Source: Alphaproteobacteria bacterium (lineage in GTDB: Bacteria; Pseudomonadota; Alphaproteobacteria; Rhodobacterales; Rhodobacteraceae). Taken from it: a stretch of 7,595 nucleotides of DNA. The stretch lies in the NCBI GenBank assembly GCA_003695135.1, contig RFIR01000516.1, positions 1 through 7,595 of the forward strand. Reading direction: 5' to 3'. The notes beneath the pieces were generated by a model, which was not told the DNA's origin, searched no databases, and saw only the letters and a program-made list of their open reading frames with translations. Made by a program: the position numbers and the translations under genes. Of the stretch, positions 1 to 5,068 are shown one piece after another (positions within the stretch are counted from its first letter, which is position 1; every line of letters starts with the position of its first letter).

Positions 1-20
1 ATCATCCGGTGCCGCTCAAG

Positions 21-34
21 CCGGTTCACACCGG
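21..34. other. Left-edge segment (1-153) with one short hairpin
   Basis: Bases 1-153 contain no ORF I can support. CCGGT (21-25) and ACCGG (30-34) form a 5-bp stem with a 4-base loop, followed by ATTT. This might be the tail of a terminator for a gene left of the window, but the stem is short and there is no real T-tract. I see no clear promoter for the small ORF at 154. Confidence 0.2.
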
Positions 35-153
35 ATTTACCGATCGTAACCGCGCGCGATCCGCGCCGCCATTGCCGGATACCGGTCGGGTTCCTAAGTC
101 AGTGCTGTCCCCGGGCCGCGTCCCGGAACACCCAACACGCAAGGAACCAAGTC

Positions 154-252
154 ATGAGCTCCGCTTCGTGGCCCAGGATTGCTTTGGCCATCATCATCAT
201 CGCCTGGTCGATGCTGGCCGTCATCTCGGCGGTGGCGAACCTCGCCTCGTGA
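154..252 (+). CDS. Small single-span membrane protein, 32 aa, unknown function
   Basis: A short ORF begins MSSASWPRIALAIIII and ends at TGA 250-252. Residues about 9-30 are an uninterrupted hydrophobic segment (AIIII, then AWSMLAVISAVA), enough for one transmembrane helix. An arginine at residue 8 just before it suggests the N-terminus stays in the cytoplasm. AAGGA at 141-145 lies 8 bases before the ATG and is a good ribosome binding site. The gene converges on the zeta-subunit gene, with a hairpin between them. I do not recognise a family. Being so short, it could be a chance ORF; the hydrophobic pattern and the ribosome site are the only arguments for it. Confidence 0.5.
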   Translation: MSSASWPRIALAIIIIAWSMLAVISAVANLAS

Positions 253-256
253 GCCT

Positions 257-273
257 GCGCCCGAAACGGGCGC
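257..273. terminator. Hairpin between convergent genes, possible bidirectional terminator
   Basis: GCGCCCG and CGGGCGC form a perfect 7-bp stem around an AAA loop. It starts 4 bases after the small ORF stops and lies 30 bases beyond the zeta-subunit stop on the other strand. There is no T-tract on either strand, so intrinsic termination is inferred from position and stem strength only. Confidence 0.35.
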
Positions 274-303
274 GCGCCTGCGTCGCGACAGTAAGGACGG
301 TTG

Positions 304-618
304 TCAGCTCTCGTTCATGATCTGCTCCTTGGCGAGCTCGCGCAGATCGGCCATCCGCGCCCGGATATCGGCCTCGCTCGCCTTGTCGCCCAGATCGGCA
401 GCGACCTTGCGGAACACGTCCTCGTCACCCGCCTCCTGGAAATCCGCCTTGACCACGCTCAAGGCATAGGCCTGCGCCTCCTCGCCCGACATGCCCATCA
501 GCTCGGCGGCCCAGAGGCCCAGAAGCTTGTTGCGCCGGGCCTCGACCCTGAACTGCATCTCGGCATCATGCGCGAACTTCTCCTCGAAGGCCTTCTTCCT
601 GTCGTCGAAACCCGTCAT
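304..618 (-). CDS. F1FO-ATPase inhibitor subunit zeta (DUF1476), 104 aa
   Basis: The protein is a member of the alphaproteobacterial DUF1476 family, whose Paracoccus denitrificans member is the zeta subunit, a natural inhibitor that blocks ATP hydrolysis by F1FO-ATP synthase at the F1 head. Family hallmarks visible here are the N-terminus MTGFDDRKKAFEEKFAHD, the segment FRVEARRNKLLGLWAAELMG (about 23-42), and AGDEDVFRKV (about 63-72). The length of 104 residues is typical. In Paracoccus the inhibitory region is the extreme N-terminus, which is present. The start at 618 is chosen because GGAGGA lies just upstream on the minus strand and the N-terminus matches the family; a longer in-frame extension to 837 would run through purC's 5' end. 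The gene is divergent from purC. The family assignment is strong. How strongly this copy inhibits is unknown, since inhibitory strength differs between species. Confidence 0.93.
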   Translation of the reverse strand: MTGFDDRKKAFEEKFAHDAEMQFRVEARRNKLLGLWAAELMGMSGEEAQAYALSVVKADFQEAGDEDVFRKVAADLGDKASEADIRARMADLRELAKEQIMNES

Positions 619-652
619 GCCGTCCTCCGTTGAATTTCCTGGGCCGCGCGCA

Positions 653-680
653 GAGATAAGCGTTAACAGATGATCTGCAA
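653..680 (-). promoter_or_regulatory. Candidate sigma70-type promoter for the zeta-subunit gene
   Basis: On the minus strand, TTGCAG (complement of 675-680) and TATCTC (complement of 653-658) are separated by 16 bases. This would put transcription start about 30 bases before the ATG at 618. Both boxes are weak matches (3 of 6 each), so this is a suggestion based on position. Confidence 0.3.
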
Positions 681-718
681 GGAGGCGATGGGGCGCAGGC
701 CGGCGCGAGAGAGACGGC

Positions 719-747
719 TTGCCCCCGCCCGCCGATGGTCCTAAAGA
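719..747 (+). promoter_or_regulatory. Candidate sigma70-type promoter for purC
   Basis: TTGCCC (719-724) and TAAAGA (742-747) are separated by exactly 17 bases, giving a predicted start near 754 and a leader of about 50 bases. GCCCC (748-752) and GGGGC (759-763) form a 5-bp hairpin at or near the start of that leader. The -10 box matches the consensus at only 3 positions. I see no obvious purine-repressor palindrome. Confidence 0.35.
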
Positions 748-805
748 GCCCCATTCGAGGGGCAAGTGACCGCAAGGCCCCGCCTCCCGCACATTGGAGA
801 TCGAG

Positions 806-1576
806 ATGGCCCGTCGCAGACTCGTATATGAGGGCAAGGCGAAGATACTTTACGAGGGGCCGGAGCCCGGTACGCTGATCCAGCATTTCAAGGATGACAC
901 CACCGCCGGCAATGGCGAGAAGTTCGACGTGATCGAGGGAAAGGGGGTGCTGAACAACCGCATCTCCGAACACATCATGCAGGGGCTGAACTCGATCGGC
1001 GTGCCGACCCATTTCATCCGGCGGCTGAACATGCGCGAACAGCTCGTGCGCTCGGTCGAGATGCTTCCCGTCGAGATCGTGGTGCGCAATGTCGCCGCCG
1101 GCTCGCTGTCCAGGCGTCTGGGCATCGAGGAAGGCACCCAGCTGCCGCGGCCGATCATCGAGTTCTACCTCAAGAACGACGAGCTGCACGACCCGATGAT
1201 CACCGAGGAGCACATGATCGCCTTCAACTGGGCAACGCAGCAGGATATCGACGACATGATCTCGCTGGCGCTGCGGGTCAACGACTTCCTCTCCGGCCTG
1301 ATGCTGGGGGTCGGCATCCGGCTGATCGACTTCAAGATGGAGACCGGCCGGATCTGGGACGGCGATTTCTCGCGGCTGGTCGTGGCCGACGAGATCAGCC
1401 CCGACAGCTGCCGGCTGTGGGATGCGAAGACCGGCCGCAAGCTCGACAAGGACGTGTTCCGCCGCGATCTCGGCTCGCTTTCCGATGCCTATTCGGAGGT
1501 GGCACGCCGGCTGGGCATCATGCCGCGCCCGGGCGAGGAGACCGGACGGCGGCAGGGGCCCAAGCTGGTGCATTGA
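806..1576 (+). CDS. purC: Phosphoribosylaminoimidazole-succinocarboxamide synthase (SAICAR synthetase), 256 aa
   Basis: This cytosolic enzyme of purine synthesis joins aspartate to CAIR with ATP to give SAICAR. The sequence shows the N-terminal substrate loop YEGKAKILY (residues 8-16), the first family signature LPVEIVVRNVAAGS (87-100), KNDELHDP (123-130), the second signature region LIDFKMETG (173-181), and VADEISPDSCRLWD (193-206). The length is typical of the bacterial enzyme. ATG 806 is preferred over the in-frame TTG at 794 because GGAG (796-799) sits 6 bases upstream and MARRRLVYEGKAK fits the family N-terminus. The last residues are basic and of low complexity, as is common in this group. 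The gene is divergent from the ATPase zeta gene and is followed by a hairpin and an exported-protein gene, not directly by purS. Confidence 0.97.
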   Translation: MARRRLVYEGKAKILYEGPEPGTLIQHFKDDTTAGNGEKFDVIEGKGVLNNRISEHIMQGLNSIGVPTHFIRRLNMREQLVRSVEMLPVEIVVRNVAAGSLSRRLGIEEGTQLPRPIIEFYLKNDELHDPMITEEHMIAFNWATQQDIDDMISLALRVNDFLSGLMLGVGIRLIDFKMETGRIWDGDFSRLVVADEISPDSCRLWDAKTGRKLDKDVFRRDLGSLSDAYSEVARRLGIMPRPGEETGRRQGPKLVH

Positions 1577-1577
1577 G

Positions 1578-1599
1578 GCGCCGCCCGCAAGGGAGGCGC
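1578..1599 (+). terminator. GCAA-tetraloop hairpin after purC
   Basis: Two bases after the purC stop, GCGCC (1578-1582) pairs with GGCGC (1595-1599). A G/A mismatch and three further C-G pairs close on a GCAA loop, a stable GNRA type. There is no T-tract. It may end or attenuate the purC transcript, or protect its 3' end. Confidence 0.35.
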
Positions 1600-1659
1600 A
1601 AGGATTCGGCAATCCGCCGCGGCTAGGCTGTCGGCTCCCGGCCCCCGGCGGAAGGTTCC

Positions 1660-2076
1660 ATGACCCGTCTGATCCTGATCCTCGCCATTCTCGGCATGTC
1701 CGATCCGGTCGCGCCGGCCCGGGCCACGGAAAACTGGACGGTGGTCGATCTCGGCCAGGCGCGGCGCGAGGCCCATTGCATGGACGCCGCCACCGCGGCG
1801 ATGGAGCGGTTGCGTATCGTCTACGGTGTGGAGCGGATCGAGCGCGCGAACTGGACCGTCTATGCCTATGCCATCAATGGCGGGCCGCATGATGCGGTGA
1901 TCACCTGCACCTATGGTGCCAATCTCGGCACGCGCGGCACGCTCCTGATCCATTCCGATGCCCGGCAGGTCATGGCCCGGGGCTTTGCACGCACCGTATT
2001 GCAGAGCTTTCGCGCCACGGCCGACATTCTCGAGCGGCAGTGGCTGGAGGAGGCCAAGCGCCGCAACGGGTTCTGA
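1660..2076 (+). CDS. Small exported protein of unknown function, 138 aa
   Basis: I do not recognise a family. Residues 1-22 look like a secretion signal: Arg3, a hydrophobic stretch LILILAILGM, and an Ala-Arg-Ala cleavage motif at 20-22. The mature protein would be about 116 residues and periplasmic. It has two cysteines (40 and 83) that could form one disulphide, aromatic-rich NWTV segments at 25-28 and 64-67, and a basic, probably helical C-terminus (about 101-136, ARQVMARGFARTV then ERQWLEEAKRR). GGAAGG (1650-1655) lies 4 bases before the ATG. It follows purC by 83 bases in the same direction and may share its transcript if the hairpin between them is leaky. I see no functional link to purine synthesis. 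Confidence 0.8.
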   Translation: MTRLILILAILGMSDPVAPARATENWTVVDLGQARREAHCMDAATAAMERLRIVYGVERIERANWTVYAYAINGGPHDAVITCTYGANLGTRGTLLIHSDARQVMARGFARTVLQSFRATADILERQWLEEAKRRNGF

Positions 2077-2334
2077 GCCCGGCCGCGCCTTCCACCGAAC
2101 GCCGCCCGGCTGGGCAGGTGGGCACCGCGGCGGGCAATATCCGGCGCTTTGGGACGGCCTTTACGAGGCGGGCGAGTCCCGTCTCGGCGCGGGCGGCGAT
2201 CTCTTGCGGTCCTGAAACCGACACGCCGGTACCGCAGCGCCCGAACCGGATCTTCCCGGGCAATCCCGCCGGACGGCCGATGGCATGGCGACCGGGTCCG
2301 GACTCGCCTCCCCACGGGGGCGCTCCCGCCCTGC

Positions 2335-2387
2335 GCGGCCCTTTCGGGCCGCTCCGGCCCGGGCCCGGCCCGCGGCTGCGCCGCGGG
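2335..2387. repeat. Two tandem GC-rich hairpins
   Basis: GCGGCCC (2335-2341) pairs with GGGCCGC (2346-2352) around TTTC. CCCGCGGC (2369-2376) pairs with GCCGCGGG (2380-2387) around TGC. Both stems are perfect. They resemble the GC-rich palindromic units that litter intergenic regions of Rhodobacteraceae (recalled, not searched). Confidence 0.6.
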
Positions 2388-2465
2388 TCCGGGGGAAGGT
2401 GGCGCTCGGGCGCCCGGTATTCAGGCGGTTGTACTGGTGGAAAGGTCGGGGGACTCTGCCGGGAA

Positions 2466-2499
2466 GGGTTTGAGGAAGCACTGCGGCTTCCTCAAACCC
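2466..2499. repeat. Perfect 14-bp hairpin
   Basis: GGGTTTGAGGAAGC (2466-2479) and its exact reverse complement (2486-2499) enclose the loop ACTGCG. The stem is far longer than expected by chance and is not followed by a T-tract. It sits 5 bases before the next palindrome, so the two probably belong to one element. Confidence 0.8.
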
Positions 2500-2504
2500 G
2501 TCAT

Positions 2505-2639
2505 CAATCATGGCGCGCCTGCACCGCCGTCAAGGGCAGGCGGCTGCGCCGCCGCTGCGCGGCCCTTGACGGCGGCGCCGGGCGCGCGATTGGTCCTGAA
2601 GAGGCTGCGGTACTTTTCTTCTCCTGTTCTCAAATATCC
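2505..2639. repeat. Large nested palindrome with AT-rich tail, probable intergenic repeat element
   Basis: The core is a perfect 14-bp stem, 2524-2537 (CCGCCGTCAAGGGC) with 2562-2575. Inside it GGCGGC (2539-2544) pairs with GCCGCC (2548-2553). Outside it GCGCGCC (2513-2519) pairs with GGCGCGC (2581-2587), and CAATC (2505-2509) with GATTG (2588-2592), so the fold spans 88 bases. The flank 2611-2639 is pyrimidine- and AT-rich and ends CTCAAATATCC. Its complement, starting GGATATTTGAGAAC, resembles tails I associate with dispersed Rhodobacteraceae repeats. No transposase is present. Confidence 0.65.
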
Positions 2640-2740
2640 AGGCCCGCCGCTTCGACCCGCACAGCGGCGGCGGCCTGTGGCATGACGGCTCGGCTTTGCT
2701 TCCGCATCGCCCTGGCCCTGCGGAGGATGCCGCGCTGTAG

Positions 2741-2761
2741 GGTGCGCATTCATTGCGCACC
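2741..2761. repeat. Short inverted repeat GGTGCGCA / TGCGCACC
   Basis: Perfect 8-bp arms (2741-2748 and 2754-2761) enclose TTCAT and are preceded by GTA (2737-2739 G-T-A, then G2740). The arrangement GTAGGGTGCGCA followed by TGCGCACC is like a widely dispersed proteobacterial intergenic palindrome (recalled from memory). Its role is unknown. Confidence 0.55.
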
Positions 2762-2789
2762 ATCGGAATGCGTGCCCTGCACCGGAGCC

Positions 2790-2877
2790 TGACACCGGCA
2801 GCGCGTCCCGGCGCCGGTGACATCGGCGCCGGTGAACGCTTGACACCGCCCCCTGCCCGCGCGAGGGACGGGGCAGG
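2790..2877 (+). promoter_or_regulatory. Candidate purS control region: repeated TGACAYCGG boxes and a hairpin
   Basis: Three related boxes lie at 2790-2798 (TGACACCGG), 2818-2826 (TGACATCGG) and 2841-2849 (TGACACCGC). The middle one is embedded in a 12-bp direct repeat, CGGCGCCGGTGA, at 2809-2820 and 2824-2835. TTGACA at 2840-2845 is a perfect -35-like hexamer, but no good -10 box follows at normal spacing. CCTGCCC (2852-2858) and GGGCAGG (2871-2877) form a hairpin 34 bases before the purS start. Control of purS is inferred from position alone. Confidence 0.3.
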
Positions 2878-2911
2878 CATCGGCAGCGGACATGGCTAAC
2901 GGACGGGGATC

Positions 2912-3151
2912 ATGCGCGCACGCGTCACCATCATGCTCAAGCCCGGGGTGCTCGATCCGCAGGGCGAGGCGGTGCGCCGGTCGCTGGCCGCGCTCGGCTT
3001 CGAAGGGGTCGAGGCGGTGCGCCAGGGCAAGGTGATCGAGCTCGATCTGGCCACCGGTGACCGCGCCGCGGCCGAGGCGGAGGTCACCCGCATGTGCGAG
3101 AAGCTGCTGGCCAACACGGTGATCGAATCCTACCGGATCGAGCTCGAATGA
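2912..3151 (+). CDS. purS: Phosphoribosylformylglycinamidine synthase, PurS subunit, 79 aa
   Basis: PurS is the small structural subunit of the three-part FGAM synthase (PurS-PurQ-PurL), which makes FGAM from FGAR, glutamine and ATP; it bridges the glutaminase and synthetase and helps channel ammonia. The sequence has the family pattern: an N-terminal strand RARVTIMLKPGVLDPQGEAV (2-21), LAALGFEGVEAVRQGKVIEL (25-44), and a C-terminal MCEKLLANTVIESYRIE (about 61-77). The length is normal. ATG 2912 is the only fitting start. The ribosome site upstream (GGACGGGG) is mediocre. The stop overlaps the next gene's start by ATGA, so the downstream membrane protein is translationally coupled. PurQ lies 2.4 kb downstream, although these two genes are commonly adjacent. 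Confidence 0.96.
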   Translation: MRARVTIMLKPGVLDPQGEAVRRSLAALGFEGVEAVRQGKVIELDLATGDRAAAEAEVTRMCEKLLANTVIESYRIELE

Positions 3152-3642
3152 GCGCCCGGCGCAGCCCCACCGTCCGGCGCCGGGGCAGGACCAGCCGGAT
3201 GTGGTATCTGGTGATGCTGATCCCGCTGACCACGCTCGGGATCGGGCTGTTTCTGCTCTCCGACGCGGTTCGCTTCTCGCGCACCGCGCAGCCGGCGGAA
3301 GGCGAGGTGATCTCGGTCGAGCGGCAACATGGCGAGAACGGTGTCACCTATCGCCCCTCCATCCGCTATCGCACCGCGGCCGGAGAGATCCGCACCGCGC
3401 CGACGCATATATCCTCCTCGGGCTATGATTACCCCATCGGCGCGCGGGTGCGCATCCTCTACGACCCGGATGCGCCGGGATCGGTGCGGATCGACAGCCC
3501 GGTCTCGCTCTATCTCCTGCCGGCGGCCTTTCTCGGCAGCGGCTTGATCACGCTGATCGTTTTGGGCAGTCTTCGGCATCGGTTCCCGACCGGCAAGCCG
3601 GCCGAAGCCGAGCGCGACCCCGAAGCCCCGAGCGAGATCTGA
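3148..3642 (+). CDS. DUF3592 two-span membrane protein, 164 aa
   Basis: The protein matches the DUF3592 pattern: an N-terminal membrane helix (about 18-38, WYLVMLIPLTTLGIGLFLL), a beta-rich middle domain starting EGEVISV, then YRPSIRYRTAAGEI (68-81), YPIGARVRILYDPDAPG (95-111), and a second helix (about 119-141). A basic N-terminus (RRSPTVRRRGR) suggests N- and C-termini inside and the middle domain in the periplasm. The function of the family is unknown. The start ATG 3148 overlaps the purS stop (ATGA). In-frame codons further upstream lie inside purS and lack membrane-protein character. A second gene of the same architecture lies at 5069-5578, on the other side of the dehydrogenase. Confidence 0.85.
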   Translation: MSARRSPTVRRRGRTSRMWYLVMLIPLTTLGIGLFLLSDAVRFSRTAQPAEGEVISVERQHGENGVTYRPSIRYRTAAGEIRTAPTHISSSGYDYPIGARVRILYDPDAPGSVRIDSPVSLYLLPAAFLGSGLITLIVLGSLRHRFPTGKPAEAERDPEAPSEI

Positions 3643-3650
3643 CATGCGCG
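3627..3650 (+). repeat. Direct repeat copy 1 (24 bp)
   Basis: This segment covers the end of the first DUF3592 gene. It begins CCCGAGCGAGA and ends GACATGCGCG, and matches 3994-4017 at 22 of 24 bases. The copies are 367 bases apart. Confidence 0.8.
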
Positions 3651-4010
3651 ATCCGGTTTGCCAGAGAGATATGCCGCGGACGCTCGCTCGACCCCGGCGC
3701 CGCCCCGTTCACCGGACAGGCAAAACGAGGGCAGGCGACCGCCCGGGTGGGCGCAAATGCGCCCGCCATGGGGCGGGCGGGCGCATGCCCGTGTCGGCTC
3801 ACGCGACACGGGCGGGCGAATCCGCTCGGGCACCGGATGCCGAGTATCGGAGCGGGTCGGGGCCGGGCCGGCGGACATGCCTGAGATGACGTCGCCAAAC
3901 CCGCCGCCGCGCCGCGCCCACCCGGGGTCGGGCACCGCCCCTGACGGCGGCGATCGGTCCGAGGCGGCAAGGGTGGCGATGCCGAATTCCATACCCGAGC
4001 GAGACCCGAC
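3643..4010. other. 368-bp structured gap before the dehydrogenase, no supported gene
   Basis: I see no credible gene. An 81-codon frame starts at 3644 in the first direct-repeat copy, but its Arg/Gly/Pro-rich translation resembles nothing I know. The gap is bounded by the 24-bp direct repeats and contains two back-to-back perfect hairpins (3757-3813). I cannot point to a promoter for the dehydrogenase. Confidence 0.7.
3757..3813. repeat. Two abutting perfect hairpins with a competing upstream arm
   Basis: ATGCGCCCGCC (3757-3767) pairs with 3776-3786 (11 bp, 8-base loop). Immediately after, GCCCGTGTCG (3787-3796) pairs with CGACACGGGC (3804-3813; 10 bp, 7-base loop). A second copy of GGGCGCA at 3749-3755 could instead pair with 3758-3764, which would disrupt the first hairpin. 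There is no T-tract after either stem. The structure could be a terminator or attenuator between the membrane-protein gene and the dehydrogenase, or part of an inserted element. Confidence 0.65.
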
Positions 4011-4017
4011 ATGCGCG
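3994..4017 (+). repeat. Direct repeat copy 2 (24 bp), contains dehydrogenase start codon
   Basis: This is the second copy of the repeat at 3627-3650; it differs at two positions (CCC for TCT within the centre). It supplies the weak ribosome-site region GAGCGAGA and the ATG (4011-4013) of the dehydrogenase. Confidence 0.8.
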
Positions 4018-5048
4018 CAGCCATTCTGAGAGCCTATCGCGAGGATCTGTCCATCGAGGAGGTGCCCGAGCCGGAATGCCCGCCGGACGGGGTGGTGCTG
4101 AAGGTGCTGGCCTGCGGCGTCTGCCGTTCGGACTGGCATGGCTGGGTGGGCGAGCATCCCCGCGTCAAGCCCGGCCAGATCGGCGGGCACGAATATTGCG
4201 GCGAGGTGGTCGAGGCCGGCCGCGACAGCCACTGGAAGCCCGGCGACCGGCTGGTCGCGCCCTTCATCCTTGCCTGCGGCACCTGCCCCAATTGCCGGGC
4301 CGGGGCACAGAACACCTGTCTCGACCAGCGGCTGCCGGGCTTCATCGAACCCGGGGCGTTCGCGGAATACGTCGCGGTGCCGCGCGATTTCAACCTCGCC
4401 CGGCTGCCCGAGGACCTGTCGCCCACCATCGCCGCCGGGCTGGGTTGCCGCGTCACCACCGCCTGGCACGCGCTGACCGGGCGGGCGGCGCTTCAGCCCG
4501 GCGAATGGCTTGCCGTGCACGGCACCGGCGGCATCGGGCTGTCGGCGATGCTGATCGGCCGGGCGATGGGGGCGCATGTCGTGGTGGTCGACATCGTGCC
4601 CGAAAAGCTCGATCACGCGCTCTCGCTGGGGGCCTCGGCGGCGGTGAATGCGCGCGAGGGCGACACTGCCGGGCGGATCCGCGAGATCACCGGCGGCGGC
4701 GCCCATGTCTCGGTCGAGGCGCTGGGGATCCCCGAGACGGTCAACGCCTCGCTCGAATGCCTGCGCCCGCTCGGCCGCCACGTGCAGGTCGGCATGCCGG
4801 TCGGCCATACCGCGCGGATGGAGATCAACATGTCGGCGGTCTATCAGGGCAATCTGGCGATGTACGGCACCCGCGGCATGCCGGGCTGGCGCTATCCCAG
4901 CCTGCTGGGCATGATCACCGCGGGGCTGGTCGATTTCTCGCCGCTGATCGCGCGCGAGATCCCGCTGTCGAAGACGGGGGCGGAGCTCGCCGCCTTCAAC
5001 GGCCCGACCCCGCCCGGCGTCGCCGTCATTACCGATTTCCTGCACTGA
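4011..5048 (+). CDS. Zinc-dependent NAD(P) alcohol dehydrogenase family protein, 345 aa
   Basis: This is a medium-chain dehydrogenase/reductase, expected to oxidise an alcohol or reduce an aldehyde with a nicotinamide cofactor in the cytosol. Likely catalytic-zinc ligands are Cys35 (in CGVCRSDWHGW), His60-Glu61 (GGHEYCGEVV) and Cys146 (GLGCRVTTAWHAL). The structural-zinc lobe has Cys89, Cys92, Cys95 and Cys103. The Rossmann motif is HGTGGIGLSA (170-179), and Asp194 ending the next strand (VVVVD) favours NAD over NADP. The length is normal and the domains are complete. The substrate cannot be read from the sequence; I do not see features identifying glutathione-dependent formaldehyde dehydrogenase. 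The start has only a weak ribosome site. The gene lies between two DUF3592 genes inside the purS-purQ interval; the stop is 20 bases before the next start. Confidence 0.92.
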   Translation: MRAAILRAYREDLSIEEVPEPECPPDGVVLKVLACGVCRSDWHGWVGEHPRVKPGQIGGHEYCGEVVEAGRDSHWKPGDRLVAPFILACGTCPNCRAGAQNTCLDQRLPGFIEPGAFAEYVAVPRDFNLARLPEDLSPTIAAGLGCRVTTAWHALTGRAALQPGEWLAVHGTGGIGLSAMLIGRAMGAHVVVVDIVPEKLDHALSLGASAAVNAREGDTAGRIREITGGGAHVSVEALGIPETVNASLECLRPLGRHVQVGMPVGHTARMEINMSAVYQGNLAMYGTRGMPGWRYPSLLGMITAGLVDFSPLIAREIPLSKTGAELAAFNGPTPPGVAVITDFLH

Positions 5049-5068
5049 ACGCCGGGGGTGGAACTGCC

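Larger units (their letters stand above)
2077..2911. other. 835-bp intergenic stretch, hairpins and repeats, no gene
   Basis: I find no gene here. The open frames, up to 250 codons, are Arg/Pro/Gly-rich translations with no recognisable domain or good ribosome site, and they run straight through perfect palindromes. The left part (2077-2330) shows nothing clear. From 2335 there are GC-rich hairpins (2335-2352, 2369-2387), a 14-bp hairpin (2466-2499), a large nested palindrome (2505-2592), an AT-rich tail (2611-2639), a short inverted repeat (2741-2761), and a regulatory-looking cluster before purS (2790-2877). This is long for intergenic space in a compact genome. Confidence 0.75.

Noticed and set aside
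736..748. TGGTCCTAAAGAG resembling TGGTCCTGAAGAG at 2591-2603
   Set aside because: Twelve of 13 matching bases is expected by chance several times in a window of this size; similarity does not extend.
794..805. In-frame TTG start giving a purC product four residues longer
   Set aside because: It overlaps the GGAG ribosome site that serves ATG 806, and the family N-terminus starts at the ATG.
566..1612. 348-codon minus-strand frame across purC
   Set aside because: It is antisense to purC, and its right-hand part also overlaps the true zeta gene out of frame.
2040..2792. 250-codon plus-strand frame in the intergenic region
   Set aside because: It starts inside the exported-protein gene, runs through perfect hairpins, and is Arg/Pro/Gly-rich with no motif; not a supported gene.
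3644..3889. 81-codon frame starting in the first 24-bp repeat copy
   Set aside because: It begins with the same bases as the dehydrogenase start, but the following residues do not resemble a dehydrogenase N-terminus or any other family, so it is not evidence of a truncated dehydrogenase.
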